Made by a program: the position numbers and the translations under genes
The notes under the pieces: model-generated
The model's database searches: none
What the model was told of the DNA's origin: nothing
What the model saw: the letters and a program-made list of their open reading frames with translations, nothing else
Origin: Actinomycetes bacterium
GTDB taxonomy: Bacteria > Actinomycetota > Actinomycetes > Nanopelagicales > Nanopelagicaceae
Assembly (NCBI GenBank): GCA_014190015.1
Contig: BJFT01000004.1
Span: 1-64,000 of the forward strand
Direction of reading: 5' to 3'
Length of the DNA: 64,000 bases
In this document: piece by piece, positions 8,070-18,040 of the stretch
Layout: the number at the start of each line of letters is the position of its first letter
Position numbering within the stretch: position 1 is the first letter of the stretch

Positions 8070-9000
8070 GCGGTGCACCGGTTTTTGCAGCCATTGCTTC
8101 TTTATACAAGCGCCCAGCTCTATAACTCGAACGAACAAGCGGACCACTCATCACGCCAAGAAAACCGACTTCCTTGGCTTCGGCCGCTAACTCAACAAAC
8201 TCATCTGGCTTGACCCAACGTTCTACTGGATGGTGTCGGTTAGTTGGTCGCAAATATTGGGTGATTGTGATGAGGTCGCAGCCAGCGCCACGAAGATCAA
8301 CGAGAGCCTGTGAAATTTCTTCACGTGTTTCGCCAAGACCTAATATTAAATTTGATTTAGTGATTAAACCGAAATCTCTAGCCATTGTGATTACCCGAAG
8401 AGATTTCTCGTAAGTAAATGCCGGTCTAATACTTTTAAAGATTCGAGGAACAGTTTCCAGGTTGTGCGCAAAAACTTCTGGCTGAGTTTCGAAAATCTGG
8501 TTAAGCAAATCAGAGTTAGCGTGGAAATCTGGCGCAAGCATTTCAACGCCACACCCTGGATTTAACTCATGAACTTTACGAATTGTTTCGGCATATAGCC
8601 AAGCACCTTCATCTTCTAAGTCATCACGGGTTACACCAGTAATCGTTGCGTATTTCAATCCCATTGCTTTTACAGATTCGGCTACTTTGCGCGGTTCTTC
8701 ACGATCTATCGGATCAGGTTTTCCGGTATCGATATTACAAAAATCGCAACGTCGGGTGCACTTTTCTCCACCAATTAAGAATGTTGCTTCTTTATCTTCC
8801 CAGCACTCAAAAATATTTGGGCAAGCCGCCTCTTGGCAAACAGTGTGAAGACCTTCAGATTTAACTAACGAACGTAAACGTGTGTACTCGGGACCCATAT
8901 TCGCACGCGTCTTTATCCACTCAGGTTTGCGTTCAATTGGGGTCAACGCATTACGAGCTTCAATTCGAATCATTTTGCGACCATCAGGTGCGATTGTCAT
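8062..9000 (-). CDS. lipA: Lipoyl synthase
   Basis: A 312-residue radical-SAM enzyme that inserts two sulfur atoms into octanoyl groups bound to lipoyl domains. Both iron-sulfur cluster sites are visible: the auxiliary cluster CxxxxCxxxxxC ([12 protein letters not shown]) and the radical-SAM CxxxCxxC (CTRRCDFC). The C-terminal RSSYRAG motif, which carries the Ser ligand of the auxiliary cluster, is present. It overlaps lipB by four bases (ATGA), so the two consecutive steps of lipoate synthesis are cotranslated. Its target proteins include the E2 subunit encoded at 14927-16579. Confidence 0.97.
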   Translation of the reverse strand: MTIAPDGRKMIRIEARNALTPIERKPEWIKTRANMGPEYTRLRSLVKSEGLHTVCQEAACPNIFECWEDKEATFLIGGEKCTRRCDFCNIDTGKPDPIDREEPRKVAESVKAMGLKYATITGVTRDDLEDEGAWLYAETIRKVHELNPGCGVEMLAPDFHANSDLLNQIFETQPEVFAHNLETVPRIFKSIRPAFTYEKSLRVITMARDFGLITKSNLILGLGETREEISQALVDLRGAGCDLITITQYLRPTNRHHPVERWVKPDEFVELAAEAKEVGFLGVMSGPLVRSSYRAGRLYKEAMAAKTGAPRG

Positions 9001-9650
9001 GCGCTCACCTTAGCCAATGTAGAAACAATATTGCGCTCCAGAATTGGGAGTACTTCCTGCGAAGTTATTTCACGCTGTAGCTCCTGAGCCATTGAAGTCA
9101 CTTCTGCATCGGCGATACCACACGGAATTATTTGAGAAAATGCACCAAGATCTGGATTCACGTTGAGTGCGAATCCATGCATAGTTGTTCCTTTTGCAAC
9201 GCGGATACCAATAGCCGCGATTTTTTTGGGACTGTTCTCGTTGCACGTCCAGACACCTGAGCGACCTTTTATTCTCTGAACATTTAAACCAAATTCCTTG
9301 CATGTATCAATCAATGCGCCTTCAATTTCGCGGACAAATCCGACTAATTCAGTTGGCTTGGCTAATCGAAGAATCGGATAACCAACAATCTGACCAGGAC
9401 CATGCCACGTAATTTTTCCACCACGATCAACATCGATTACTGGCGTTCCATCCATAGGACGTTCTTCATCAAGAGTTCGCTTACCTGCTGTGAAAACTGA
9501 TGGGTGCTCGACAAAAAACAATGTGTTGGGCATAACACCAGCACTGACTTGTTCATGTGTGCTGCGTTGGATGAGCAACGCTTCGTTGTAGTCCAGAAGC
9601 GCTAAATTCTTCACCACCATTGTGGGGTCAAGTGTCGTCGTGGCTGCCAC
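8997..9650 (-). CDS. lipB: Octanoyl-[acyl-carrier-protein] transferase
   Basis: A 217-residue LipB that moves octanoyl groups from acyl carrier protein to lipoyl domains. The [17 protein letters not shown] motif (about residues 79-95) and the catalytic Lys/Cys region (KIAAIGIRV ... IIPCGI) are visible. The start is GTG 9650. It is supported not by a ribosome site but by a TAGGCT -10 element exactly 6 bases upstream, indicating a leaderless message; an internal ATG at 9620 has neither. It leads the lipB-lipA-acyltransferase-DUF4191 operon. Confidence 0.95.
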   Translation of the reverse strand: MAATTTLDPTMVVKNLALLDYNEALLIQRSTHEQVSAGVMPNTLFFVEHPSVFTAGKRTLDEERPMDGTPVIDVDRGGKITWHGPGQIVGYPILRLAKPTELVGFVREIEGALIDTCKEFGLNVQRIKGRSGVWTCNENSPKKIAAIGIRVAKGTTMHGFALNVNPDLGAFSQIIPCGIADAEVTSMAQELQREITSQEVLPILERNIVSTLAKVSA

Positions 9651-9656
9651 ACTCTT

Positions 9657-9662
9657 AGCCTA
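9657..9662 (-). promoter_or_regulatory. -10 element TAGGCT, leaderless start for lipB
   Basis: On the reverse strand, TAGGCT is followed by 6 bases (AAGAGT) and then GTG 9650. It forms an inverted repeat with the forward TAGGCT at 9667-9672, separated by four bases. Confidence 0.65.
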
Positions 9663-9666
9663 AAGG

Positions 9667-9672
9667 TAGGCT
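9667..9672 (+). promoter_or_regulatory. -10 element TAGGCT for the MMPL gene
   Basis: The mirror copy of the lipB -10. Transcription would begin near 9679 and give a leader of about 44 bases containing the GAAAGG ribosome site before GTG 9723. Confidence 0.5.
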
Positions 9673-9722
9673 TGCCCAGTCGCGAATCCTCGCCGAAATC
9701 CGTATGAAAGGTTCCAACATCC

Positions 9723-11873
9723 GTGTCATCTAGCACCTCAGTAAAGTCCCGCAAACCCTTTGCCATAGCAATGCTCGTAGTGTTGATCTGGTTTTTGCTC
9801 ACAGGTGTATTTGGACCCCTATTTGGAAAGCTTTCATCCGTACAAGAAAATAACAACTCTTCATTTCTTCCTAAGGGTGCTGAAGCAACACAAGCTTCAG
9901 AGTTAATTCAAACTTTCTCAGGAAAAGATTCCTTTAATTTTCCAGCGCTAGTTCTATTCGAAGGTGAAGCAACACCTAAAAGCATTCAGGCAATCAATTC
10001 TCATCTAGAGGCAATCGGTGAACTAACGCTGGCCGGAACAACAGCAAAAATCGCAGATTATTTAGCACCTGGTCAAAGAATTACTGCATTCCCATCAGAG
10101 GATGGCAAGGCGATTTTGGCAAATGTGCCACTTGATGGAAATTCACTTACAAAGTTACTTCCTAATGAAGAACCAGTACTTCCAGCAATTGTTGAAGCGC
10201 TACGTGAAGATCTCGGGCCATTAGCGAAAGAAAACAATCTCACTTCTTATGTAACAGGTCCGGGTGGTTTACTGGGAGATTTATTTGGTGCTTTCGGAGA
10301 TATTGACTCCACATTGCTATTAACAACGCTCGGAGTTGTTGCATTAATTTTGATCGTGGTTTACCGATCGCCGATTTTGTGGATTATTCCGCTCCTCTCT
10401 GCACTCTTTGCGCTATCTACTGCTGGAGGAATTGTTTATTTACTAGCTAAAAATGACATCATCGATGTTGATGGGCAGTCACAAGGAATTCTTTCTGTAT
10501 TGGTCATTGGAGCTGCAACTGATTACGCGCTATTACTGATCGCCAGATATCGAGAAGAACTTCATCTACATGAAAACAGATTCGATGCGATGCGGGCTGC
10601 GTATAAAGGTGTGTGGGAACCGATTCTTGCATCAGGCTCAACAGTTGCAATTTCACTCCTTGTACTTTTATTTAGTCAATTAACAAATACGGCCGGCCTT
10701 GGACCAATTGGTGCAATCGGCATTGCATGCTCCGTGATTACAATTTTGACACTATTGCCAGCGCTACTTTTACTCTTTGGCCGCTGGATTTTCTGGCCAC
10801 GACGTCCAGAATTCGATGGTGAAGACCAAGTTCTCTCTGGCGTATGGTCCAAGGTTGGAGGCACAATCGAACGCAGCCCTCGTAAGGCGTGGGTAATTAC
10901 AGGAGTAATTTTATTAGCGTTCGCATTTACTTCGACAACATTAAAGGCTGATGGAATTGGAACAGTTGATACCTTTACAACTAATCCAGAGTCTGTTGTT
11001 GGACAAAAGTTATTGCTCAAGCACTTTCCTGGTGGAGAAGGTGACCCAACACAAATTGTTGTTAATGTAGACAAATTAGATGCTGTTGCCGCAGCAGTAA
11101 AGAACGCTCCTGGAGTTACTTCCGTTGCACCATTACTCGATGGCTTTGCAATACCAGGGGGACCAGTACCTCAAATGAAGGTCGTCAACAACAAGGCTAT
11201 TTTGAACGTAGTTCTTGAAAAAGCTCCAGACAGCGTGGAAGCATCAAATGACATTCCTGAGATTCGCCGACTCGCTCATCAAGCCGATCCCACGTCTCTA
11301 GTTGGTGGAACAAGCGCAGTTTCTTATGACATCCGAAGTGCAAATGATCGAGATAACAAAACAATCATTCCAATTATTTTAATTGTTATCACAATCATTC
11401 TTGGTTTGCTTCTTCGAAGCATCCTGAGCGCAGCGCTGCTACTAGGTACCGTTGTTCTATCCTACTTTGCAACACTAGGAGTTTGTGCTCTGTTCTTTAA
11501 TCACGTATTTGGTTTCGAAGGGGGAGACACATCCTTCCCACTATTTGCCTTTATTTTCTTGGTGGCACTGGGTATTGATTACAACATCTTCTTAATGACT
11601 CGAGTACGTGAAGAGTCAATCAAACTCGGAACACGCAAGGGAGTTATAAAGGGATTGACCGTTACTGGTGCTGTGATTACATCGGCAGGAATCGTTCTAG
11701 CAGCAACATTTGCAGTGCTCGGACTTATTCCTTTGGTGCCATTAGCGCAGTTAGGTTTCGCTGTTGCATTCGGTGTGCTTCTTGACACCATCATTGTTCG
11801 TTCAATCTTGGTTCCAGCTTTGGTACATGAAATTGGACCAAAAATTTGGTGGCCTTCCAAGCTTAAAAAGTAG
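9723..11873 (+). CDS. MMPL/RND-family membrane transporter
   Basis: A 716-residue protein with the MMPL duplicated layout: one N-terminal membrane segment, an extracytoplasmic domain (about residues 40-185), five membrane segments, a second soluble domain (about 420-530) and five or six more. The paired membrane GxxxDY(A/N) motifs expected of proton-driven RND pumps occur as IGAATDYALLLIARYREE and LGIDYNIFLMTRVREE. The family exports lipids or hydrophobic compounds; the cargo is unknown here. The start is GTG 9723 with a GAAAGG ribosome site. It sits between lipB and the TIGR01777 gene, where other Actinobacteria have no such gene, so it is probably an insertion. Confidence 0.9.
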   Translation: MSSSTSVKSRKPFAIAMLVVLIWFLLTGVFGPLFGKLSSVQENNNSSFLPKGAEATQASELIQTFSGKDSFNFPALVLFEGEATPKSIQAINSHLEAIGELTLAGTTAKIADYLAPGQRITAFPSEDGKAILANVPLDGNSLTKLLPNEEPVLPAIVEALREDLGPLAKENNLTSYVTGPGGLLGDLFGAFGDIDSTLLLTTLGVVALILIVVYRSPILWIIPLLSALFALSTAGGIVYLLAKNDIIDVDGQSQGILSVLVIGAATDYALLLIARYREELHLHENRFDAMRAAYKGVWEPILASGSTVAISLLVLLFSQLTNTAGLGPIGAIGIACSVITILTLLPALLLLFGRWIFWPRRPEFDGEDQVLSGVWSKVGGTIERSPRKAWVITGVILLAFAFTSTTLKADGIGTVDTFTTNPESVVGQKLLLKHFPGGEGDPTQIVVNVDKLDAVAAAVKNAPGVTSVAPLLDGFAIPGGPVPQMKVVNNKAILNVVLEKAPDSVEASNDIPEIRRLAHQADPTSLVGGTSAVSYDIRSANDRDNKTIIPIILIVITIILGLLLRSILSAALLLGTVVLSYFATLGVCALFFNHVFGFEGGDTSFPLFAFIFLVALGIDYNIFLMTRVREESIKLGTRKGVIKGLTVTGAVITSAGIVLAATFAVLGLIPLVPLAQLGFAVAFGVLLDTIIVRSILVPALVHEIGPKIWWPSKLKK

Positions 11874-11878
11874 GGCGC

Positions 11879-12895
11879 ATGAAACTTAAGGTCGGCATTG
11901 CAGGCTATGGATTAGCCGGTCGGAGTTTTCATGCCCCCATTTTGGCGGGTACGAATTTTGAAGTTACTGCCGTATTGACAACTAATGATGTGAGAAAGCG
12001 TCATGCGAAAGAGGATTTTCCGGCTGTAAAAATCGTTTCCACCATTGAAGAGTTGTGCGCCCAAGATCTTGATTTGATCGTGATTGCATCGGGAAACCAA
12101 GTTCATTTGTCGCAGGCTCTTACTGCCATCAATGCAGGCATACCCACGGTTGTTGATAAACCAATGGGTATCAACGTTGCACAAACACGAGAAATACTCG
12201 ATGCAGCCGATTCTGCTGGTGTTGCTGTAACAACTTATTTCAATCGCAAGTGGGACAGCGACATACTGACTTTAAAGCGAGTTATCAGGGATGGTCAGAT
12301 CGGAAAAGTAATTCGAATGGATTCGCGATTCGAAAGATTTCGTCCGCAGTTAAATCCGCAATCATGGCGAGAAAACAATTCTCCGGAAGATGGTGGGGGT
12401 TTATTACTGGACTTAATGCCGCACTTGATATCTACTGCAATCGAATGCTTCGGGCCAGCGAATTTGAAATCATCGTCAATTAGAAGTGTCCGCGGGGGAG
12501 CCGATGACGATTGCGTTTTGGTTCTTGCGCATGAGACCGGTGTTGAATCCATTCTTTCAGCAAGTGCTGTGGTTGGTGCCCCTGGTCCTCGTCTTCGTGT
12601 AATCGGAAGTGAAGGCGCATTTGTTGTTAATGAACTTGATCCGCAAGAAGCGCTTTTGAGAGCAGGTAAGGCACCAAAAGATGGGAAGTGGGAAGAGGAC
12701 ACATCCTCTCAGGCATTTATTCACAGAGGTGACTCTGTTGAAGAGTTTAAAACCGATCCAGGTAACTATGCATCTTTTTACTCTTTAGTACACGAAGCGA
12801 TTGTGAATAAAACAGCCATGCCAATCTCACCTGAAGAAATTCTTGCAGTAGCTCAAATCATTGATAAAGCTCGAGAAATCAATTCATATGGTTAA
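11879..12895 (+). CDS. Gfo/Idh/MocA-family oxidoreductase
   Basis: A 338-residue NAD(P)-dependent sugar/cyclitol dehydrogenase relative. The N-terminal Rossmann motif is GIAGYGLAGRSFH, followed by the family's VDKPMGINVAQT segment carrying the conserved Lys-Pro (about residues 92-95). The C-terminal half includes a DLMPHLISTA stretch equivalent to the catalytic/substrate D...H motif. The substrate is unknown. It starts five bases after the MMPL stop and overlaps the following FAD oxidoreductase gene by eight bases, so the three form one transcription unit. Confidence 0.88.
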   Translation: MKLKVGIAGYGLAGRSFHAPILAGTNFEVTAVLTTNDVRKRHAKEDFPAVKIVSTIEELCAQDLDLIVIASGNQVHLSQALTAINAGIPTVVDKPMGINVAQTREILDAADSAGVAVTTYFNRKWDSDILTLKRVIRDGQIGKVIRMDSRFERFRPQLNPQSWRENNSPEDGGGLLLDLMPHLISTAIECFGPANLKSSSIRSVRGGADDDCVLVLAHETGVESILSASAVVGAPGPRLRVIGSEGAFVVNELDPQEALLRAGKAPKDGKWEEDTSSQAFIHRGDSVEEFKTDPGNYASFYSLVHEAIVNKTAMPISPEEILAVAQIIDKAREINSYG

Positions 12896-14051
12896 GAAAG
12901 TTATAGTCGTAGGAGCAGGATTATCTGGACTCAGCGCCGCTATAACTTTAGAGAGTGAAGGCATATCAGTAACAGTTTTAGAGAGTTCTGATCGCCCAGG
13001 TGGTCGCGTCACAAGTGATGTAATCGACGGTTTTATTTGTGATCGTGGTTTCCAATTGATCAATGCAAATTATCCTGAAATTAAGCGGATTGGAATTATC
13101 AAGGAGATTAACTTTGTTTCAGCAACCTCAGTCATTGAAGTTGCTCGAAATGAAGACCGCATTCGAATTGGTGATCCACGTTCGGCGTTTCTTTCAGTGT
13201 TTAAATCAGAAACTGGCTCCATTATCGAAAAGCTTCGACTTGTAAAATACCTTCTCATCAGTAAACCTGCCGCAAGCGTTGGAGAAGAGCTTAAAAATAG
13301 TGGCTTGGGAAAGACGTATGAACGAGTCCTGCGCCCTTTCTTAACCGGAGTGTTTTTGGCTGATCCATTGCTAGTTAACTCCGAATACGGTCGCACAGCA
13401 ATCAAACATTTTGTTACTGGAAATTCAGGTTTGCCAATAGGTGGCGTTAAATCCTTTTCAGAAGCCCTTGCAAGTCGCGTGAGCGATATTCGCTACGGTG
13501 TTCAGGTGAATTCAATTAAGAAAAATACCGTGAGTACCTCTAAAGGAAAATTTGATGCGGATGCAATTATTGTTGCAACTGATGCAACAACTGCGGCTCA
13601 GTTACTGGATTTAACAGAAGTTCCACAACTAGTTGGCTGCACAACGTGGTATCACTCAACAAAAGAGAGCCCATCGCAGAGCAAATCACTTGTAATTGAT
13701 AGCCAGAATCGTGGTCCAGTGGTGAATACGATGGTTATTTCCAACATGATGCCCGATTATGCGCCTGCAGGAAAGAATTTGATATCAAGTACAAGCATTC
13801 TTCCGGCTACTGAATCTGAAATACGCCGACATTTAGCAATTTTGTACGGCGTTGATACACGCAATTGGAAGCTTGTTGCAAAATATGAAATACCTAGTGC
13901 TTTGCCGCTTGCAGGTTTAGAGAAAACTCTCGTATCTGGTGCACATGTTAAAGATTCGATTTATCTTGCTGGTGACTACAAGAGTGCGCCGTCGCAAAAT
14001 GGTGCATTGCTTTCAGGGCGTTTAGCTGCCCTTTCAGTATTAGTCGACTAG
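12888..14051 (+). CDS. FAD-dependent amine-oxidase-like oxidoreductase
   Basis: A 387-residue flavoprotein. The dinucleotide-binding motif GAGLSGLSAA lies at residues 8-17 and is followed by ESSDRPGGRV, the pattern of protoporphyrinogen oxidase/phytoene desaturase/amine oxidase relatives. The C-terminal FAD motif is GDYKSAPSQNGALLSG. I use ATG 12888 (MVKKVIVVGAG) because it places the Rossmann motif at the N-terminus. The substrate is unknown; carotenoid, porphyrin or amine oxidation are all possible. It overlaps the upstream Gfo/Idh gene by eight bases and the convergent TIGR01777 gene by twelve. Confidence 0.85.
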   Translation: MVKKVIVVGAGLSGLSAAITLESEGISVTVLESSDRPGGRVTSDVIDGFICDRGFQLINANYPEIKRIGIIKEINFVSATSVIEVARNEDRIRIGDPRSAFLSVFKSETGSIIEKLRLVKYLLISKPAASVGEELKNSGLGKTYERVLRPFLTGVFLADPLLVNSEYGRTAIKHFVTGNSGLPIGGVKSFSEALASRVSDIRYGVQVNSIKKNTVSTSKGKFDADAIIVATDATTAAQLLDLTEVPQLVGCTTWYHSTKESPSQSKSLVIDSQNRGPVVNTMVISNMMPDYAPAGKNLISSTSILPATESEIRRHLAILYGVDTRNWKLVAKYEIPSALPLAGLEKTLVSGAHVKDSIYLAGDYKSAPSQNGALLSGRLAALSVLVD

Positions 14052-14927
14052 AGCTGCAAGTGCTGGCGCAATATGTGGGTAATCAAAAACAAACCCTGCA
14101 TCCATAAGCGCTTGAGGTAGAACTTTCTTTGAACCTAAAATCTCAGTTGAAAAACCTCCGAGTGCGATTTTGAGCGCAAGTGCGGGAGCAGGAAATAACG
14201 CTGGACGGTGAAGCGCACGAGCTAACCCAGCCGTAAATTCCTGATTAGTGACTGGATTAGGTGAAGTTAAATTAATTGGTCCTTCAATTTTGCTCTCCAG
14301 AGCAAAAACTATTGCACGAATTTGATCATGCAAAGTGATCCAAGACCACCATTGTTTGCCGCTACCTAATTTTCCGCCTAATCCGAATCGAAATAACGGA
14401 AGCATGCGACCTAACGCACCACCAGTTGGATCAAGTACTAAACCTGTACGTATTTTTACAGTTCGTACATCTTTTACTAAATCCGCTGCGCCTTCCCATT
14501 CGCGACACACAGCAGCAAGGAAATCTTCGCCAGCGCGATCTGATTCAACAACGGCTCGATTACCCGTTTCGCCATACCAGCCAATTGCACTTGCACTGAT
14601 AAACACAGATGGTTTAACTGCATTAACAGCATTGGCAATTGTTGTAGTTCCAAGAAGTCGTGAGTTAAGAATTTCGCTCTTGTATTTCTTTGTCCAACGC
14701 TTATCGCCAACTCCAGCACCAGCCAAATGAATTATTGCGTCAACGCCTGTAAGTGCCTCAAGATCTACTGTTCCTGCTTGTGGATCCCAAGTGATTTCTT
14801 CAGCGGAGCGACTCGGTCTGCGAACTAATCTTTGTACTGTGTAACCTTCAGATTTCAGGTGCCCAACTAATGCGTTACCGATGAGACCGGTAGAACCGGT
14901 AATCGCAACTCGTTGCATTGTTGGCAT
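14040..14927 (-). CDS. TIGR01777-family NAD-dependent epimerase (YfcH-like)
   Basis: A 295-residue extended-SDR protein with the NAD-binding motif GSTGLIGNAL (residues 11-20), IHLAGAGVGDKRW and the active-site-region SASAIGWYG, all diagnostic of the TIGR01777/YfcH family (DUF1731 at the C-terminus: GSKKVLPQALMDAGF). Its function is not settled in any organism I know. The start codon overlaps the upstream E2 gene's stop (TAATG, 14925-14929). Its place next to the E2 gene is shared with mycobacteria. Confidence 0.9.
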   Translation of the reverse strand: MPTMQRVAITGSTGLIGNALVGHLKSEGYTVQRLVRRPSRSAEEITWDPQAGTVDLEALTGVDAIIHLAGAGVGDKRWTKKYKSEILNSRLLGTTTIANAVNAVKPSVFISASAIGWYGETGNRAVVESDRAGEDFLAAVCREWEGAADLVKDVRTVKIRTGLVLDPTGGALGRMLPLFRFGLGGKLGSGKQWWSWITLHDQIRAIVFALESKIEGPINLTSPNPVTNQEFTAGLARALHRPALFPAPALALKIALGGFSTEILGSKKVLPQALMDAGFVFDYPHIAPALAALVD

Positions 14928-16579
14928 TAGAGACCAAGATCCGATTCAAAACCACCTAGTTCTAAACGTTCCTTGAGAGTTACCAAGAATCGCGCGGCAT
15001 CCGCGCCATCTACAACTCGGTGATCGTATGAAAGACCTAGATAAACCATTGAACGAATTGCAATTGTTTCGCCACCATCTTCACCACGAACAACCATTGG
15101 TCGCTTAACAATTGCGCCTAAACCAAGAATTGCAACCTGCGGTTGATTGATGATTGGTGTATCAAATAGCGCTCCGCGACTACCTGTATTTGTAATTGTA
15201 AATGTTCCACCGCCAAGTTCATCAGGTGAAACCTTATTATCGCGAGTACGTGCTGCTAAATCTGAAATCTTGCGTGCAATGCCACCCATGTTCAGATCGC
15301 CAGCGTTGTGAATAACTGGAACGAGTAACCCGCGTTCGGTATCTACAGCGATTCCTAGATGTTCTGCGCCGTGATAGGTAATTTGATCACCTTCGACAGA
15401 TGAGTTAAGAACTGGATGCACCTTAAGTGCTTCGCATACTGCAACAGCGAAGAATGGGAGGAATGAGAGTTTTACGCCCTCGCGAGCTTCAAAAGTTGCT
15501 TTAGCGCGATCGCGTAAACGAGAAATCTTTGTGACATCTACTTCAATAACCGTTGTTAACTGCGCGCTTACTTGAAGTGATTCAACCATGCGGGTTGCAA
15601 TTACTTTGCGCAAACGTGACATCGTTACTGTTGTTCCGCGAAGAGGTGATGCTGCAACAGGAGATGATTTTGCCGCTGCTGGAGTTACAGTCGCTGCCGA
15701 AGGAGCACTCTGAAGTGCAGCAGGTTTAGCAGCTGCTTGAACATCTTCTTTTCTGATGCGTCCGCCAATGCCGCTACCCTGAATCATTGAAAGATTGACT
15801 CCTAGTTCTGCAGCCAATTTTCTAACGATTGGAGTTACATATGCATCGGCTTGTGCTGCAACTGGTGCAGATACTGGTGCAGTAGCAGGGGGTGCAGTAA
15901 CAGGGGGAGCAGACATAACGGGTGCGGCAACAACGGGTGCCGCAACAACGGGTGCAACTGGTGCAGCTGGAACTGCGCCATTAGCTGAACCGATTAGTCC
16001 TAAACGCGCACCAACTGGCACTGTTGAATCAACCGGTACATCAATGGCCAGAAGAGTTCCTGCAACGGGTGATGGAATTTCTGTATCAACTTTGTCTGTA
16101 GAAACTTCAAGAAGTGCTTCATCCATAGCAACTGAATCGCCAACATTTTTCAACCAACGAGTAACAGTTCCCTCGCTAACGCTTTCACCAAGTGCTGGCA
16201 TCGTAATTACAGTTCCCGCAGAATTTGATGCAGGTGGAGCAACAGGTGCCGCAGGAGCTACAGGAGTTGGTACTACTGGCGCAGGTGCTGGTGTTGCAGC
16301 AACTGGTGCAGGTGTTGCTACTGGCGCTGCAGGTGCTGCTGCACCATCTTCGATTATGGCGAGGTCTGCTCCAACTGCAACAGTTTGGTCTACGCCTACA
16401 ACTATTTTTTGAAGTGTTCCTGCAACAGGAGATGGAATTTCTGTATCAACTTTGTCTGTTGAAACTTCAAGGAGTGGCTCGTCAACAGCGATGTGATCGC
16501 CTTCGGACTTTAACCAACGTGTAACAGTTCCTTCTGTCACGCTCTCGCCAAGTGCCGGCATCGTTATTCTGAATGTCAT
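14927..16579 (-). CDS. sucB: Dihydrolipoamide acyltransferase (E2), two lipoyl domains
   Basis: A 550-residue E2 core of a 2-oxoacid dehydrogenase complex. Two near-identical lipoyl domains (about residues 2-76 and 124-198) each have the lipoylated Lys in [12 protein letters not shown]. They are joined by Ala/Pro-rich linkers, followed by a peripheral-subunit-binding domain (about 247-282, [12 protein letters not shown]) and a catalytic domain ending in [12 protein letters not shown] with the active-site His/Asp. In Actinobacteria this gene, called sucB or dlaT, serves the pyruvate complex and possibly others; no E1 gene is in this window. A GGGAG ribosome site is present. lpdA lies 15 bases upstream in the operon, and the lipoate-making enzymes are encoded nearby. 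Confidence 0.95.
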   Translation of the reverse strand: MTFRITMPALGESVTEGTVTRWLKSEGDHIAVDEPLLEVSTDKVDTEIPSPVAGTLQKIVVGVDQTVAVGADLAIIEDGAAAPAAPVATPAPVAATPAPAPVVPTPVAPAAPVAPPASNSAGTVITMPALGESVSEGTVTRWLKNVGDSVAMDEALLEVSTDKVDTEIPSPVAGTLLAIDVPVDSTVPVGARLGLIGSANGAVPAAPVAPVVAAPVVAAPVMSAPPVTAPPATAPVSAPVAAQADAYVTPIVRKLAAELGVNLSMIQGSGIGGRIRKEDVQAAAKPAALQSAPSAATVTPAAAKSSPVAASPLRGTTVTMSRLRKVIATRMVESLQVSAQLTTVIEVDVTKISRLRDRAKATFEAREGVKLSFLPFFAVAVCEALKVHPVLNSSVEGDQITYHGAEHLGIAVDTERGLLVPVIHNAGDLNMGGIARKISDLAARTRDNKVSPDELGGGTFTITNTGSRGALFDTPIINQPQVAILGLGAIVKRPMVVRGEDGGETIAIRSMVYLGLSYDHRVVDGADAARFLVTLKERLELGGFESDLGL

Positions 16580-16594
16580 TGTGATCTCCCTAGA

Positions 16595-17962
16595 TTATCC
16601 GTGAGCATGAAGCGGTTTACCGGCGAGTGCCATGTGTGCTTCTCCCATGGCTTCAGAAAGTGTTGGATGTGCATGAATCAGCGGAGCAACATCATTGGCG
16701 CTTGCTTCCCAATTAAATATTAATTGAGCTTCGGCAAGTAATTCACCGACGCGAGAGCCAACCATGTGAATTCCAAGTACTGGACCATTTTTCTGCGCTA
16801 CTAATTTTACGGAACCAGCGGTACGAAGAATTTGAGCCTTACCATTTCCAGCAAGGTCATAAATTAATTCAACGACATCAAAGCCGCGCTCTTTCGCAAC
16901 GGCCGTTGTTAAACCAACAGATGCAACTTCTGGTTCGGAATATGTCACGCGGGGAACCCCGTCGTAATTGATTGGGCGTGGGTTAAGTCCGGCAATTTCT
17001 TCGGCTACCAAGATTCCCTCACCGAAACCAACGTGCGCTAATTGCAGAGTAGGGATGAGATCGCCTACTGCCCAAACACCAGGCACATTTGTTCGACACT
17101 TATCGTCAACCAAAACGTAGCCGCGATCCATAGATATTCCTTGTTCTTCATAACCAAGGTTTGCAGATACTGGTCCGCGACCGACACTGACCAAGAGAAC
17201 ATCAGCGCTAAATGTTTTTCCATCTTCCAGCGTCACTGTAACCGAATCGCCATTAATTGACGCCGATTGAAAACGCACGCCAAGTTCGAAATTAATTCCA
17301 CGTTTTCTAAAGGCACGTTCTAGTTGCTTGCTCGATGATTCGTCTTCGAGTGCAACCAGGTGAGAAAGTCCTTCAATGATTGTTACTTCAGCACCAAAAG
17401 ATTTCCAAACGGAAGCAAACTCGCATCCAATAACTCCGCCGCCTAGAACGATGACACTCTTTGGAACGTATTCCAACTTTGTTGCGTGATCAGAAGTAAT
17501 GATTTTTTTTCCGTCAATCTCAAGACCCGGAAGAGTTTTTGCGTAAGACCCAGTAGCCAGGACAACATTTTTGCCAGTGTATTTCTCGCCATTCACTTCA
17601 ACGGTGTCTTTGGAAATCAATTTTCCGTGACCTTCGATGAAAGTAATGTTTCGAGACTTAACAAGACCTTGCAAACCTTTATGAAGACGCGAAATGACGC
17701 CATCCTTATAGGAATTCACTGCAGGCATATCCATTGATAAGAATTGCGCGTTCACACCAAAATGATTGGCATCACGTGCGCCATCTGCAATTTCACCTGA
17801 GTGCAAAAGAGCTTTAGTTGGGATACATCCACGGTGAAGACATGTGCCACCGAGTTTGTCCGCTTCGATAAGTGCTACTGATAGACCTAGTTGCGCGCTT
17901 CGAAGAGCGCATGCATACCCGCCACTTCCACCGCCGAGAATTACTAGATCGAATTGAGCCAC
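16595..17962 (-). CDS. lpdA: Dihydrolipoyl dehydrogenase (E3)
   Basis: A 455-residue flavoenzyme that reoxidises dihydrolipoyl groups with NAD+. The N-terminal FAD motif is GGGSGGYACA, the redox disulfide is in GGTCLHRGCIPTKAL (about residues 38-52), the NAD motif is GGGVIGCEFA, and the C-terminal catalytic His/Glu are in HAHPTLSEAMGEA. The start is GTG 17962, about 10 bases after a GGGAGG ribosome site. It lies directly upstream of the E2 gene, so E3 and E2 are made together. The leader contains a tandem 12-base repeat (17976-17999). Confidence 0.96.
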   Translation of the reverse strand: MAQFDLVILGGGSGGYACALRSAQLGLSVALIEADKLGGTCLHRGCIPTKALLHSGEIADGARDANHFGVNAQFLSMDMPAVNSYKDGVISRLHKGLQGLVKSRNITFIEGHGKLISKDTVEVNGEKYTGKNVVLATGSYAKTLPGLEIDGKKIITSDHATKLEYVPKSVIVLGGGVIGCEFASVWKSFGAEVTIIEGLSHLVALEDESSSKQLERAFRKRGINFELGVRFQSASINGDSVTVTLEDGKTFSADVLLVSVGRGPVSANLGYEEQGISMDRGYVLVDDKCRTNVPGVWAVGDLIPTLQLAHVGFGEGILVAEEIAGLNPRPINYDGVPRVTYSEPEVASVGLTTAVAKERGFDVVELIYDLAGNGKAQILRTAGSVKLVAQKNGPVLGIHMVGSRVGELLAEAQLIFNWEASANDVAPLIHAHPTLSEAMGEAHMALAGKPLHAHG

Positions 17963-17975
17963 TCGCGTAAACCTC

Positions 17976-17999
17976 CCACAGTCATAACCACAGTCATAA
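17976..17999 (-). repeat. Tandem 12-base repeat upstream of lpdA
   Basis: Two perfect adjacent copies of TTATGACTGTGG (reverse strand) lie immediately before the lpdA ribosome site. Each copy contains a TTATGA that could serve as a weak -10, so this may be a duplicated promoter/operator or a replication-slippage duplication. Confidence 0.8.
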
Positions 18000-18040
18000 T
18001 GTCCACCATCTAGGGCTACTTACGCCCTGGCCCTATCTTG

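Noticed and set aside
15795-16412. A 205-residue open frame on the forward strand opposite the E2 gene
   Set aside because: It is the mirror of the Ala/Pro/Val-rich linkers of the E2 protein; its repetitive Gly/Ala/Thr composition and lack of any ribosome site fit a shadow frame.
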